64,000 bases of DNA from 2-01-FULL-33-17 sp964474375 (lineage in GTDB: Bacteria; Patescibacteriota; Minisyncoccia; Phycocordibacterales; UBA9973): assembly GCA_964474375.1 (NCBI GenBank), contig CAYYSG010000002.1, forward strand, positions 1-64,000, read 5' to 3'. Below the pieces are notes generated by a model, which was given only the letters and a program-made list of their open reading frames with translations, was not told where the DNA came from and did not search any database. Shown here piece after piece: positions 15,869-23,860 of this stretch (positions are counted from its first letter, which is position 1; the number at the start of each line of letters is the position of its first letter). Position numbers and translations under genes: made by a program.

Positions 15869-18800
15869 TTATTTTTTTAGATTAACAGATATCTCCATTT
15901 CACCAATTTTTACGATATCTATTTCAAGATTATTTAAGAATTCATATTCAGTTGCTGAAACTTCTTCTAGTAATTTATCTTTCCAAGAATTAACAAAATC
16001 CTGGGCAACATCACCGGCCATGAATTCGATTTTTATTAACTCTTTTGGTTTTAGTCCCATTAGTTTGCGTTTGTCCATAATGACGCGGACTAATTCTCTA
16101 AAATTACCTTCGGACTTTAGTTCTTCTGTTAGCTCGGTATCCAGATGGATTTCCTTGCCTAGAGCTACAGACCGCACGTTAAGCTCGTCACACAAAATAG
16201 CAACATAATCTTCCGGTATTGGTTTGTTAACTGTTAAACTTTTCAAAGGCTGACGTACTGGGATATTTTTTTCCTTGCGCAGTGAATGTCCTATTGTTAC
16301 AAATTCTTTTACTGTGTCCATGGTCTCAATAACTAGGTCAGATTCAGGGATGCTTATTTCTTTTGGCCATGATGAAAGATGCACACTGGAAACATCATCT
16401 TTGGTTTTTAATTCTTGCCATAATTCTTCCGCAATAAACGGAGCCATTGGTGCGAATAATTGCGAAAGATTTTTCAAAACGAAATACAAAGTCTGAAGAG
16501 ATAAAGTATTACCGTTACGAATTAGATCACGCGAGCGTCTTAAATACCAAGTAGAAAGATCGTCCACGAAGTCACGGATATTTCTGGCAGGTACGAACAA
16601 TGAATAATTATCCAATGATTCAGTGTTGGATTTTATCAAATTATTTAATTTAGCTAATATCCAAATGTCTAACGGGTTTTTTGATATTTTGTTTTCTTTG
16701 TAGTTCAGCTCATCTTCCCTGACTCTATATAGTTCATAGAAAGAATAGACATTGCGAACAAGGTTAAAGACTTTTTTGTTTACTTCGTCTACAGTTTTTT
16801 CGTCAAAGTTTTTACTGTCACCTGGCTGGTTAACTCCGTACATCCAGAAGCGCAATGTGTCCGCGCCGTATTTTTCAAACATATCCCATGGTGATACAAC
16901 GTTACCTTTGGATTTACTCATTTTTTGACCTTCTTTGTCTAAAATATGCCCCAAACAAATTACATTTTTATAGGCTTCTTTCCTGCCCAAAAGAGCCGAC
17001 ACAGCATGCAGTGTATAAAACCAACCACGTGTTTGGTCTACAGCTTCACATATAAAATCAGCTGGGAAATAAGTTTTGTCAGTTTGAAAAGGATATCCGT
17101 CTTGAGCAAACGGCATAGCTCCCGAGTCAAACCAAACATCCATGACTTCTTTTACACGTGTTAGTTTATTACCATCATTATCATACACTGGGTATTCATC
17201 GAGATAAGGACGATGTAAATCCAGCTCGTATTCTTCATTATGAGGCAAAGGAGTAAAATCGATTTTTGTATGAGCACCATTTAAAAGAGATTTCTTCAGA
17301 TCTTCATTTGTATGTCTCCATTCCAAAGATTCTTCTTTGGTTAGACCTTTTGAAATAGATTCCAACATCCAAACACCTACACCATGTGTAATTATTAGAA
17401 TATTTTTATTTTTCAGATTACTATCCAGATCGTAAATAAAATTACCAAATCTGCTTCGGATATCGCTCATGGATTCGCCACCCGGAGCTGGGCTCATAAA
17501 ATGGTTTTTATAATCAACTGCAAAATCCCAATATTCACTCCATTTTTTACCGTTAAATGTACCCATGAAGACTTCGGCGATTCTGTCGTCTGTGATTACG
17601 CTAGTGGCCGGCATACCTAATGAGTCAGCTATAATTTTTGCAGTTTCTTGTGTCCTAAGGAATGGTGATACATAAATCAAATCAAACTTTTGTTCTTTAA
17701 GAGTTTCTAGTGCCTGGTTGATTTGTTTTATACCTTCGGGGGTTAGAGAGTCATCGTCGTCTTCTTTGGAAGACGCGATCCGGTCTTCTAGATTAGCCAT
17801 CGTTTGACCATGACGCATAACCGTATATGTGTTACCAGACTTTTGAGTATGGTTTTTTAGTTCATCCCGATTTGAAAAAATGTATCTTTTGCCAGATTCA
17901 TCTTCCCATACTGGTAGTGGTGTACCCCAGTAGCGTTCGCGGGATATTGCCCAGTCTTTGACTTCACGAATCCATTCACCGAACCGGCCTTGGCCAATAT
18001 GGTTTGGTTCCCAATTTATGAAATCGTTATTCATTACTAATTCATCGCGCAATTGACTCATACGGATATACCAAGAATCCCGCGCGTAATAAATAAGCGG
18101 AGTAGAACAACGCCAACAATGCGGGTAACTGTGTTCGTATTTTTCTTTTTTAAATAAAAGACTGCCGGACTTTCTGTTAGCTAAATCTTTGATTATATCG
18201 ATTGCTACTTCTTCGTCTTTTACAAACCTGTTAGACAAGAAATCTAGATTGTCCAAAAAAGAACCGGCTTCATTTACTAAATGGTATTTAGGTAGGCCTA
18301 GTTTGTTACCTAGGTCAAAGTCGTCCTGTCCATACATGACAGCCGTATGAACAACCCCTGTACCATCAACCGCTGTTACGAAATCCGCTGGATACATTTT
18401 AAAAGCCTTTTCTTTTGATTCAACATAAGCTGGCAAATCATTGATACTGTCTTTTAAAAATGGATATAGTGGTTCATACGTAAGACCAACTAGCTTCCCG
18501 CCGGCAATTTCCTCTTGCACTGAATATTCACCTTCTAGGATACTGAGTCTGTCTTTTGCCAAAATAAAATATTCGCCATTTAAAGCTACTTTTACATATG
18601 TCATTTCGGGGTTCACAGCCAAAGCCACATTGCCGGGTAATGTCCACGGTGTTGTAGTCCATGCTAATACAAAAGTATTTTCTTCACCTACTAATTTAAA
18701 TTTTGCAGTGACAGACAGATCTTTGACATCTTTGTACCCTTGAGCTAATTCGTGTGATGACAAGGCCGTACCACACCTAGCGCACCATGGGACAATACGA

Positions 18801-19324
18801 TAATCTTTATACAATAAATCCTTCTTTTCTACTTCACCAAGAATACTCCACAGTGATTCAATGTATTCTGATTTGTAAGTTATATAAGGATTTTTCAAAT
18901 CAACCCAATAAGCACTGCGGTTTGTGAACTTTTCCCATTCGTCGATATAAGTCCAGACGCTTTCACGACATTTTTTATTGAATTTATCTATTCCGTATTC
19001 TTCAATTTGTTTTTTGGAAGTTAGACCCAGTTCTTTTTCAACTTGCAGTTCCACTGGCAAGCCATGTGTATCCCAGCCACCTTTGCGGCGAACATGATAG
19101 CCTTGCATGGTTTTATAACGCGGAATAGCATCTTTAAAAGCCCGCGCCTCTAGATGGTGAATACCAGGTCGTCCATTAGCTGTTGGCGGTCCATCATAAA
19201 ACACGAATTCGCCATTCGGTGAATCCTTCTCTAAAGATTTTTCAAAAATATTATTCTTTTTCCAGAACTCTATTATGTCTAATTCTTTTTCATTATTTGT
19301 TTTGTTTTGCTTTTTTTCTTCCAT
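15869..19324 (-). CDS. ileS: Isoleucyl-tRNA synthetase with an inserted histidine phosphatase (PGAM-like) domain
   Basis: It charges tRNA-Ile. GPPTANGRPGIHH (HIGH equivalent, residues 45-57) and QKMSKSKGN (about 800-806) frame the class I catalytic fold. GGWDTHGLPVE and TTTPWTLPGN (CP1 editing domain) mark the IleRS type. At about residues 495-695 the chain carries a complete histidine phosphatase domain: VMRHGQT near 504, SPFLRTQETAKII, GGES and ITHG near 646. It sits between RERYWGTPLPVWE and LHRPYLDEYPV, which are normally near neighbours. The reading frame is continuous, so this is an insertion, not two genes. At 1151 residues it exceeds a typical IleRS by about that domain. It is preceded by a T-box leader. 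Confidence 0.95.
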   Translation of the reverse strand: MEEKKQNKTNNEKELDIIEFWKKNNIFEKSLEKDSPNGEFVFYDGPPTANGRPGIHHLEARAFKDAIPRYKTMQGYHVRRKGGWDTHGLPVELQVEKELGLTSKKQIEEYGIDKFNKKCRESVWTYIDEWEKFTNRSAYWVDLKNPYITYKSEYIESLWSILGEVEKKDLLYKDYRIVPWCARCGTALSSHELAQGYKDVKDLSVTAKFKLVGEENTFVLAWTTTPWTLPGNVALAVNPEMTYVKVALNGEYFILAKDRLSILEGEYSVQEEIAGGKLVGLTYEPLYPFLKDSINDLPAYVESKEKAFKMYPADFVTAVDGTGVVHTAVMYGQDDFDLGNKLGLPKYHLVNEAGSFLDNLDFLSNRFVKDEEVAIDIIKDLANRKSGSLLFKKEKYEHSYPHCWRCSTPLIYYARDSWYIRMSQLRDELVMNNDFINWEPNHIGQGRFGEWIREVKDWAISRERYWGTPLPVWEDESGKRYIFSNRDELKNHTQKSGNTYTVMRHGQTMANLEDRIASSKEDDDDSLTPEGIKQINQALETLKEQKFDLIYVSPFLRTQETAKIIADSLGMPATSVITDDRIAEVFMGTFNGKKWSEYWDFAVDYKNHFMSPAPGGESMSDIRSRFGNFIYDLDSNLKNKNILIITHGVGVWMLESISKGLTKEESLEWRHTNEDLKKSLLNGAHTKIDFTPLPHNEEYELDLHRPYLDEYPVYDNDGNKLTRVKEVMDVWFDSGAMPFAQDGYPFQTDKTYFPADFICEAVDQTRGWFYTLHAVSALLGRKEAYKNVICLGHILDKEGQKMSKSKGNVVSPWDMFEKYGADTLRFWMYGVNQPGDSKNFDEKTVDEVNKKVFNLVRNVYSFYELYRVREDELNYKENKISKNPLDIWILAKLNNLIKSNTESLDNYSLFVPARNIRDFVDDLSTWYLRRSRDLIRNGNTLSLQTLYFVLKNLSQLFAPMAPFIAEELWQELKTKDDVSSVHLSSWPKEISIPESDLVIETMDTVKEFVTIGHSLRKEKNIPVRQPLKSLTVNKPIPEDYVAILCDELNVRSVALGKEIHLDTELTEELKSEGNFRELVRVIMDKRKLMGLKPKELIKIEFMAGDVAQDFVNSWKDKLLEEVSATEYEFLNNLEIDIVKIGEMEISVNLKK

Positions 19325-19349
19325 AATTAATAAAAGTTTGTAAATGAAG

Positions 19350-19430
19350 TTAGTTGTCTTTTTGGAAATGTCTGGCCGAGCTTTTTGCGCCTAGCGAGGA
19401 GAACCGAGGACTTTTCAAAAAGATTACTAA
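19350..19430. repeat. Structured element, copy B (ileS leader)
   Basis: A long imperfect inverted repeat (19350-19364 with 19416-19430) encloses a core that matches the element at 37811-37868. Shared blocks are GAAA-N-GTCTGG and AACC(C)GAGGACTTTTC as read on the plus strand. The outer arms differ in sequence from the other copy yet are also self-complementary. It lies between the T-box terminator and the ileS start. Several pairs are G-T on the plus strand but A-C on the minus, so a plus-strand RNA folds slightly better. I do not recognise a known RNA family. Confidence 0.55.
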
Positions 19431-19446
19431 CGAAATTATAATTTAT

Positions 19447-19640
19447 AAAAAAACTCGTCCACATACAACAAAATTAATTGTTATATAAGGACGAGTTTCA
19501 CTCGTGGTACCACCTTAATTACTTCTCATTTGCTGGGTTCTACTGATTTACCGCCCGCTGTAAGCGAGGTAAAATTTCTTCCCAAAGCGTGCCTTGTAAA
19601 ATACAGACTCGGGGCTGATAACCCCTATAACGCTTATATA
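19447..19640 (-). promoter_or_regulatory. T-box riboswitch leader of ileS
   Basis: T-box leaders sense uncharged tRNA and let transcription pass when the amino acid is short. The T-box sequence AAGGTGGTACCACG (minus strand) is present with the bulge TGGTACC at 19512-19506; UGGU fits a tRNA with discriminator A. The antiterminator pairs AAGG/CCTT and ACGAGT/ACTCGT (19516-19487). The competing terminator pairs ACTCGTCC (19496-19489) with GGACGAGT (19460-19453), followed by seven T. The 5' part is compact: AAGCG/CGCTT (19635-19631 with 19589-19585) encloses a GGGG-TTATCAG-CCCC hairpin (19625-19611) whose loop holds ATC, an Ile codon. Confidence 0.9.
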
Positions 19641-19643
19641 TAC

Positions 19644-19672
19644 ATTATACATCATTTGACAAAGATTTTCAA
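19644..19672 (-). promoter_or_regulatory. Promoter of the ileS T-box leader
   Basis: Minus strand: TTGAAA (19672-19667), a 17-nt spacer and TATAAT (19649-19644). It overlaps a plus-strand promoter for the 19693 gene. Confidence 0.8.
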
Positions 19673-19684
19673 CAAAGCCATAAT
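19656..19684 (+). promoter_or_regulatory. Promoter of the 19693 gene
   Basis: Plus strand: TTGACA (19656-19661), a 17-nt spacer and CATAAT (19679-19684), 8 nt before ATG 19693. It is divergent from and overlapping with the ileS promoter. Confidence 0.65.
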
Positions 19685-19692
19685 AAATTTAT

Positions 19693-19917
19693 ATGATAGA
19701 ATTTCGCAAAAAGATAGATATGCCGAATTTAGAAATTAATTCTGAAGGAGGCCAGAAAGGTAAAGAGGCCCCAGAAGAACAAGTTGTAAAAGAACCACAA
19801 ACTAACCCGAACGAAGAAATTGATGGGGGTAATGACCAAAACCAAACCGGAGACAAACAAAGATTAAGAAAAGAAGGTAACGACGAGAACAAAAGACAAA
19901 AAGAGGCAGGTAAATAG
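19693..19917 (+). CDS. Small disordered hydrophilic protein
   Basis: 74 residues, almost entirely charged or polar (Glu, Lys, Asn, Gln, Gly), with no hydrophobic core and probably intrinsically disordered. I recognise no domain. A near-consensus promoter directly upstream supports expression. It resembles in composition, not clearly in sequence, the 75-residue protein after glyS. A later in-frame ATG, before PNLEINSEGGQ, is an alternative start. Confidence 0.55.
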   Translation: MIEFRKKIDMPNLEINSEGGQKGKEAPEEQVVKEPQTNPNEEIDGGNDQNQTGDKQRLRKEGNDENKRQKEAGK

Positions 19918-19930
19918 CTTGCTTCTTTTT

Positions 19931-20356
19931 TTATTTCTTACCAGTAGAGCCGAATCCTGCATCGCCTCGTGAGGAATCAGCTAAATCTGTTACTTCTATA
20001 ATTTCTGGAGTTGAGACTTGTTGCAACAATAACTGACATATCTTATCGCCTGCTTCAAAAGAATATTCTTCGTTAGAAAGGTTTATTAAACCTATAAATA
20101 TTTCACCTCGATAGCCAGCGTCAATTACTCCGCCAATGGTTTCAATTCCAGCCTTGGACGCAAGAGATGATTTACCCCAAGCTAGCAAAACATAACCGTT
20201 AGGTATTTCAGCGCTGAAACCAACTGGTACGAATTTCCTCTCGCCTGGAATTAACTTAAAAGAATCTGGGGTATAAATATCCATACCTGCATCCCCAGCA
20301 TGCGCATAGGTAGGCAACTTTGCATCATCTTTTAGCCTCTTAATTTTGATTTGCAT
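19931..20356 (-). CDS. dut: dUTP diphosphatase (dUTPase)
   Basis: It hydrolyses dUTP to dUMP, keeping uracil out of DNA and feeding thymidylate synthase. All five motifs of the trimeric family are visible: AGDAGMDIY, GKSSLA, GGVIDAGYRGEI with the catalytic Asp, GDKICQLLL, and the C-terminal RGDAGFGSTG. At 141 residues the length is standard. It is divergent from the DUF2231 gene. It pairs functionally with Dcd and ThyA elsewhere in the window. Confidence 0.97.
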   Translation of the reverse strand: MQIKIKRLKDDAKLPTYAHAGDAGMDIYTPDSFKLIPGERKFVPVGFSAEIPNGYVLLAWGKSSLASKAGIETIGGVIDAGYRGEIFIGLINLSNEEYSFEAGDKICQLLLQQVSTPEIIEVTDLADSSRGDAGFGSTGKK

Positions 20357-20361
20357 ATAAA

Positions 20362-20390
20362 TTGTATTCTATAAGAAATGAGCGTAAAAT
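20362..20390 (+). promoter_or_regulatory. Promoter of the DUF2231 gene, predicted leaderless
   Basis: TTGTAT (20362-20367), a 17-nt spacer and TAAAAT (20385-20390), 6 nt before ATG 20397. Confidence 0.5.
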
Positions 20391-20396
20391 AAAAGC

Positions 20397-20921
20397 ATGA
20401 ATAATATACATCCACTACTAGTGCATTTCCCTGTTGCACTACTGTCTTTTTATGCAGTTTTAGAAATAATATCTTTTAAAAAAGTTCGATCTATTTTTTG
20501 GATATTTTATGTAAAAGCAGTATTAGTTATAGGTGGTTTTATTGGTGGTTTACTTGCTTCAAGTAGTGGCGAGGCTATTGAACACAACTTCCCTATGAAA
20601 GAAAATTTGATTGAAATCCATAGCTTTTGGGCTGGAACAACGAATGTAATTTTTGGAATTATTGCTGTAGTTTATTTGATAGTTTGGATACACAAAAGCA
20701 ACATCATAAAACTATTACCGGAAACAGTAATGGGTAAAATTTGGCGTATGAAAGTAATGGTGGCGGAGAAGATTCTTTATGCAAGATCAATGATGCTAAT
20801 ATTAGCCATGGCTGGAATAATAGCTGTTACTATTACTGGTGCGCTAGGTGCAAGCATAGTCTACGGACCAGAAATAGACCCAATAGTTAAATTCATCTAT
20901 ACAAAATTAATCGGTGTATAA
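20397..20921 (+). CDS. DUF2231 family membrane protein
   Basis: A membrane protein of 174 residues with four hydrophobic segments (about 8-24, 36-58, 80-100 and 130-155). It begins with the family's HPLLVHFPVALLSF motif. Histidines near the membrane edges suggest metal or haem contact, but the function of the family is not established. It is monocistronic, with its own promoter and a shared bidirectional terminator. Confidence 0.82.
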   Translation: MNNIHPLLVHFPVALLSFYAVLEIISFKKVRSIFWIFYVKAVLVIGGFIGGLLASSSGEAIEHNFPMKENLIEIHSFWAGTTNVIFGIIAVVYLIVWIHKSNIIKLLPETVMGKIWRMKVMVAEKILYARSMMLILAMAGIIAVTITGALGASIVYGPEIDPIVKFIYTKLIGV

Positions 20922-20931
20922 ATAAATAATA

Positions 20932-20960
20932 AAATGTGCAACACCGGGTGTTGCACATTT
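20932..20960. terminator. Bidirectional terminator between DUF2231 gene and tmk
   Basis: AAATGTGCAACAC pairs with GTGTTGCACATTT (13 bp, 3-nt loop), with A and T runs on both sides. Confidence 0.92.
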
Positions 20961-20971
20961 ATAAAATAACT

Positions 20972-21574
20972 TTATAGATTTTTTTCTATTTCTTTCCAGA
21001 TCTGATCAGCAATTACCGCGCGATCTTGATTTGCATTTATAATAGTCCAGTTCAAATCGTTGCCAAGTTCAAGGTGAATTTTGCGAATTTTGTTTGTTTT
21101 TTCATCATCAGTCTCAAAACGATGACCAGACTCTATACTTTCTAAGTATCGATTTCCATCTAATAGCACTGAAATATCCGGCTCTATTAAACCCTGATTT
21201 ATTTCAAGAAGAAAATCTTTTTCAAGACCATCGCCCATACCATACGCGATGCCGGTACCTGTATACATTTCTGCAATAATAATATCAGTGTCAGAAAGTA
21301 GCTCTTCAAGTCTAGGCTCAAAATCTTTTCTATTTTGTGCACATAATTCTTGTAACTGTTTTGCGCTTAGATTTTCTGGATTACCTTGTTTCAGTACAGC
21401 ATGTATCTGAGGACCAGTAGGCGCAAGATCATAAATAGGATACTTTAACATTTTAAAACTTAAACCCTGAGTTATTAGTCTCTTTTCTAGGATTTCCATT
21501 TGAGTCGTTTTACCAACGTTAGTTACACCCATTATTGTTACTAGCTTGCCTTTGTTTTTAGATAATTTATTCAT
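20972..21574 (-). CDS. tmk: Thymidylate kinase-like protein
   Basis: It phosphorylates dTMP to dTDP. The P-loop GVTNVGKTTQ is near residue 16, followed by EKRLITQGLSFKMLKYPIYD, the family's QLLCAQNR-like ELCAQNRKDFEPRLEELL, and a LID-like region (SIESGHRFETDDEKTNKIRKIH). The usual DR-Y motif is degenerate here (AEMYTGTGIAYGMGDG), and at 200 residues the length fits. It follows rluD and a small gene on the same strand. Tmk is the likeliest role; another nucleoside monophosphate kinase is possible. Confidence 0.75.
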   Translation of the reverse strand: MNKLSKNKGKLVTIMGVTNVGKTTQMEILEKRLITQGLSFKMLKYPIYDLAPTGPQIHAVLKQGNPENLSAKQLQELCAQNRKDFEPRLEELLSDTDIIIAEMYTGTGIAYGMGDGLEKDFLLEINQGLIEPDISVLLDGNRYLESIESGHRFETDDEKTNKIRKIHLELGNDLNWTIINANQDRAVIADQIWKEIEKNL

Positions 21575-21617
21575 AATACTTTTTTGTGAGTATACATCAA
21601 ATAATAATTACAGCAAA

Positions 21618-21998
21618 CTATGCAGCTATGGATTCTGTTGTTTCAGAATATAACTCTTTTAATTCAGACATTATTTCACTCCGACTTATATCTTTGTTTT
21701 TAATCTTTTCCACAAGCCTGTTAAATTGAGCAACATAGCCAGGATAAAGTTCATCTACTTTATCACTATTGTATTCCATTCCTTTGTCTTGATAGTATTC
21801 GTCGAACTTTTTAATATCGTAACCTTCAATTTTTTTAAAAAAGTCCTCATCACTTAGTGCACTAAGTGACGCCAGTCTTTCAATAGCAGAAAATTCATTA
21901 TAAGCATCCTGAACTAGCATTTTGTAATGAAGATCATCTTTGTTATCCAAAGACGTATCTTTATTTGTTTCTAGCCTAATTTTAGGATTATTTTCCAT
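21618..21998 (-). CDS. Hypothetical acidic helical protein
   Basis: I do not recognise this 126-residue protein. It is acidic and predominantly helical (ERLASLSALSDEDFFKKIEGYDIKKFDEYYQDKGMEY), with no membrane segment or signal. It starts 2 nt after the rluD stop and ends 43 nt before tmk, so it probably shares an mRNA with them. Confidence 0.68.
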   Translation of the reverse strand: MENNPKIRLETNKDTSLDNKDDLHYKMLVQDAYNEFSAIERLASLSALSDEDFFKKIEGYDIKKFDEYYQDKGMEYNSDKVDELYPGYVAQFNRLVEKIKNKDISRSEIMSELKELYSETTESIAA

Positions 21999-22000
21999 AA

Positions 22001-22765
22001 TTAATTATCTTCAGATTCTATTAATTTTATTGCTTTGTTCATATCATCCGGCAAAGGTGCAATATAACGCACGGTTTTGCCAGTTGTTGGGTGTTTGATA
22101 GTTATGTCTTCCGCATGCAGGGCTTGGCGTTCCATACCAAACATTTTCGGGATATAAGATGCATAAAGCTGGTCACCAATAATTGGGTGCTGGATGTATT
22201 GCATATGTACACGGATTTGGTGTGTCCGCCCTGTTTCTGGGTATATGTCCACGATACTAACACTGTAAGTCTGCCCATCATCGGGACCAGTGGTTTTACC
22301 TGACCTAAGAGCCATGTAGCGAGTTACAGCTTCTCTTTTTTCACCACGTGCATGCACACCAGCTGCCCATTTGCGGATGTCTTGGTTGGACCGACCAATG
22401 GGTTCTTTTATGATACCCCGTGGTGCTCGAAATGTACCCATAACAATGGCTTTATAGTGCTTCTTTACTGTATGGTCCTGAAACTGACTTTTTAAAGAGT
22501 CATAGGCTTCGGCAGTTTTTGCTATTACCATGACTCCGCTAGTATCCCGGTCCAGCCTATGCATAATACCCGGACGTAGTATGACCTCGCCTGTTTCTAG
22601 TGTTAGTGGTTCTCCTATGAATTTCATTTCAGGTCTTTCTTCTAGCAATATTTCAGAAAGAGTTTCAAACTTGGCTTTACCGTCAGGGTGCACAGTCAGT
22701 CCAGCGGGTTTGTTGATAACGATAATTGAGTCGTCTTCGTGGATTATAAGGTTAGCTAATTTCAT
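22001..22765 (-). CDS. rluD: RluD family 23S rRNA pseudouridine synthase
   Basis: It converts uridines in large-subunit rRNA to pseudouridine. The catalytic motif HRLDRDTSG is clear (GIMHRLDRDTSGVMVIAK), with the upstream VINKPAGLTVHPDG and downstream GRTHQIRVH. The N-terminal S4 RNA-binding domain found in RluD and RluC is absent: the protein starts almost at the catalytic domain (254 residues). ATG 22765 is preferred because a TATAGT lies 6 nt upstream; the open frame reaches 22810. Which uridines it modifies cannot be told. Confidence 0.92.
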   Translation of the reverse strand: MKLANLIIHEDDSIIVINKPAGLTVHPDGKAKFETLSEILLEERPEMKFIGEPLTLETGEVILRPGIMHRLDRDTSGVMVIAKTAEAYDSLKSQFQDHTVKKHYKAIVMGTFRAPRGIIKEPIGRSNQDIRKWAAGVHARGEKREAVTRYMALRSGKTTGPDDGQTYSVSIVDIYPETGRTHQIRVHMQYIQHPIIGDQLYASYIPKMFGMERQALHAEDITIKHPTTGKTVRYIAPLPDDMNKAIKLIESEDN

Positions 22766-22771
22766 AACCCT

Positions 22772-22777
22772 ACTATA
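22772..22777 (-). promoter_or_regulatory. -10 box of rluD, predicted leaderless
   Basis: TATAGT on the minus strand, 6 nt before ATG 22765. Confidence 0.5.
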
Positions 22778-22795
22778 GCGCGATTTCGGATATTT

Positions 22796-22822
22796 AAAAA
22801 GCCCTATCAAATAGGACTTTTT
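22796..22822 (-). terminator. Terminator after nrdB
   Basis: AAAAAG-CCTAT pairs with ATAGG-CTTTTT (one mismatch), with a T run on the minus strand, just past the nrdB stop. Confidence 0.85.
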
Positions 22823-22828
22823 AAATGG

Positions 22829-23836
22829 TTATTTATCTCCTTCTTCTTCTTTTTTACTACTGTGGCCAGATGCATCCACTTCGTAACTAGTATTTTGAGC
22901 TTCAAAAAAGTTTACAAGCTCATAAACATCGTTTGCTGTGGACATCCATTTAGCAGGATTAGTTACATTGTAGTGAGCAGGCAGACCTAGTTCTTCTAAA
23001 CGTCTGTCAGCTATGTATTGTACGTATTGGTTTACATACTCAGCATTCAGCCCTAGTATTCCACGTGGGAACAAATCTTTGTTATAAGCAACTTCTAAAT
23101 CTACTCCTTCGATAATTATACTTCGAATTTCTTCAGCGAATTCTTCTGTCAGTAAGTCAGGGTTTTCTTCCAAGGAATTCATAATTAGCCCGATTCCGAA
23201 TTTAAGATGTAGTGATTCATCACGAACAACCCAGTTAATCATTGAGCCCAAGTTGCGTAATAAATTACGTTGACGGAATGACAGCGCCACCATGAATCCA
23301 GTGTAAAACCAAACACCTTCCATAACGATATTAGTTGCAACCAGGTTACGGATGAATTCTTTTTTACCTTCAATAGTTTCGATGTCTAAAGACATCTCGG
23401 TCATGCGCATTAAATACTTTTCAATGAAAGCTTCTTTCTTTTTCATTGAGTCAGTATTCAAATGAACCTTGTAAACTTCTTCGCGGTCCAGTGGAAATGT
23501 TTCGAGTACGTATTCAAAAGCCACACAGTGGTTAGCTTCTTCCCACATTTGTTTTGCTAAATACAAATGAGCTTCAGGGGCTTTGACATAAGGATACACG
23601 CCCAAAGCTAGTGACCTATTCACAATTAGTTCAGCTGGGTTAAAGAATGCCATCAGGAATGACAATGCATGCTTTTCATCATCGGTCATTTTTTTCCAGT
23701 CAGCCAAATCTTCACCAAGAGCAATTTCGTGCGGGAACCAAGTATTTCTGACAGCTTGTTGATACAAATCATATGCCCACTTGTGGTGCATTGGGTGCAA
23801 GGTTGTATCTGCTGGTGCGGGTTTTCCTAATAACAT
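22829..23836 (-). CDS. nrdB: Ribonucleotide reductase small subunit, class Ic-like (no tyrosyl radical site)
   Basis: The R2 subunit holds the metal centre that starts catalysis in NrdA. Six ligands can be placed by spacing against E. coli R2: E69 (for Asp84), E100, H103, E173, E207 and H210. The radical tyrosine position (Tyr122 in E. coli, offset 15) is F107 here, in WEEANHCVAF. A Glu at the first ligand and a Phe at the tyrosine are the two marks of the Chlamydia class Ic Mn/Fe enzyme. At 335 residues the length is normal. It lies 24 nt after nrdA, as an operon. Confidence 0.95.
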   Translation of the reverse strand: MLLGKPAPADTTLHPMHHKWAYDLYQQAVRNTWFPHEIALGEDLADWKKMTDDEKHALSFLMAFFNPAELIVNRSLALGVYPYVKAPEAHLYLAKQMWEEANHCVAFEYVLETFPLDREEVYKVHLNTDSMKKKEAFIEKYLMRMTEMSLDIETIEGKKEFIRNLVATNIVMEGVWFYTGFMVALSFRQRNLLRNLGSMINWVVRDESLHLKFGIGLIMNSLEENPDLLTEEFAEEIRSIIIEGVDLEVAYNKDLFPRGILGLNAEYVNQYVQYIADRRLEELGLPAHYNVTNPAKWMSTANDVYELVNFFEAQNTSYEVDASGHSSKKEEEGDK

Positions 23837-23860
23837 ATGTAATTATTTTATATGATTAAT

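Noticed and set aside
19385..19415. HDV-like ribozyme: minus-strand CTCCTCGC next to CTTTTTG/CAAAAAG pairing
   Set aside because: The L3-like string is present only in copy B, the P3 helix does not form well, and copy A lacks it. The resemblance is probably chance.
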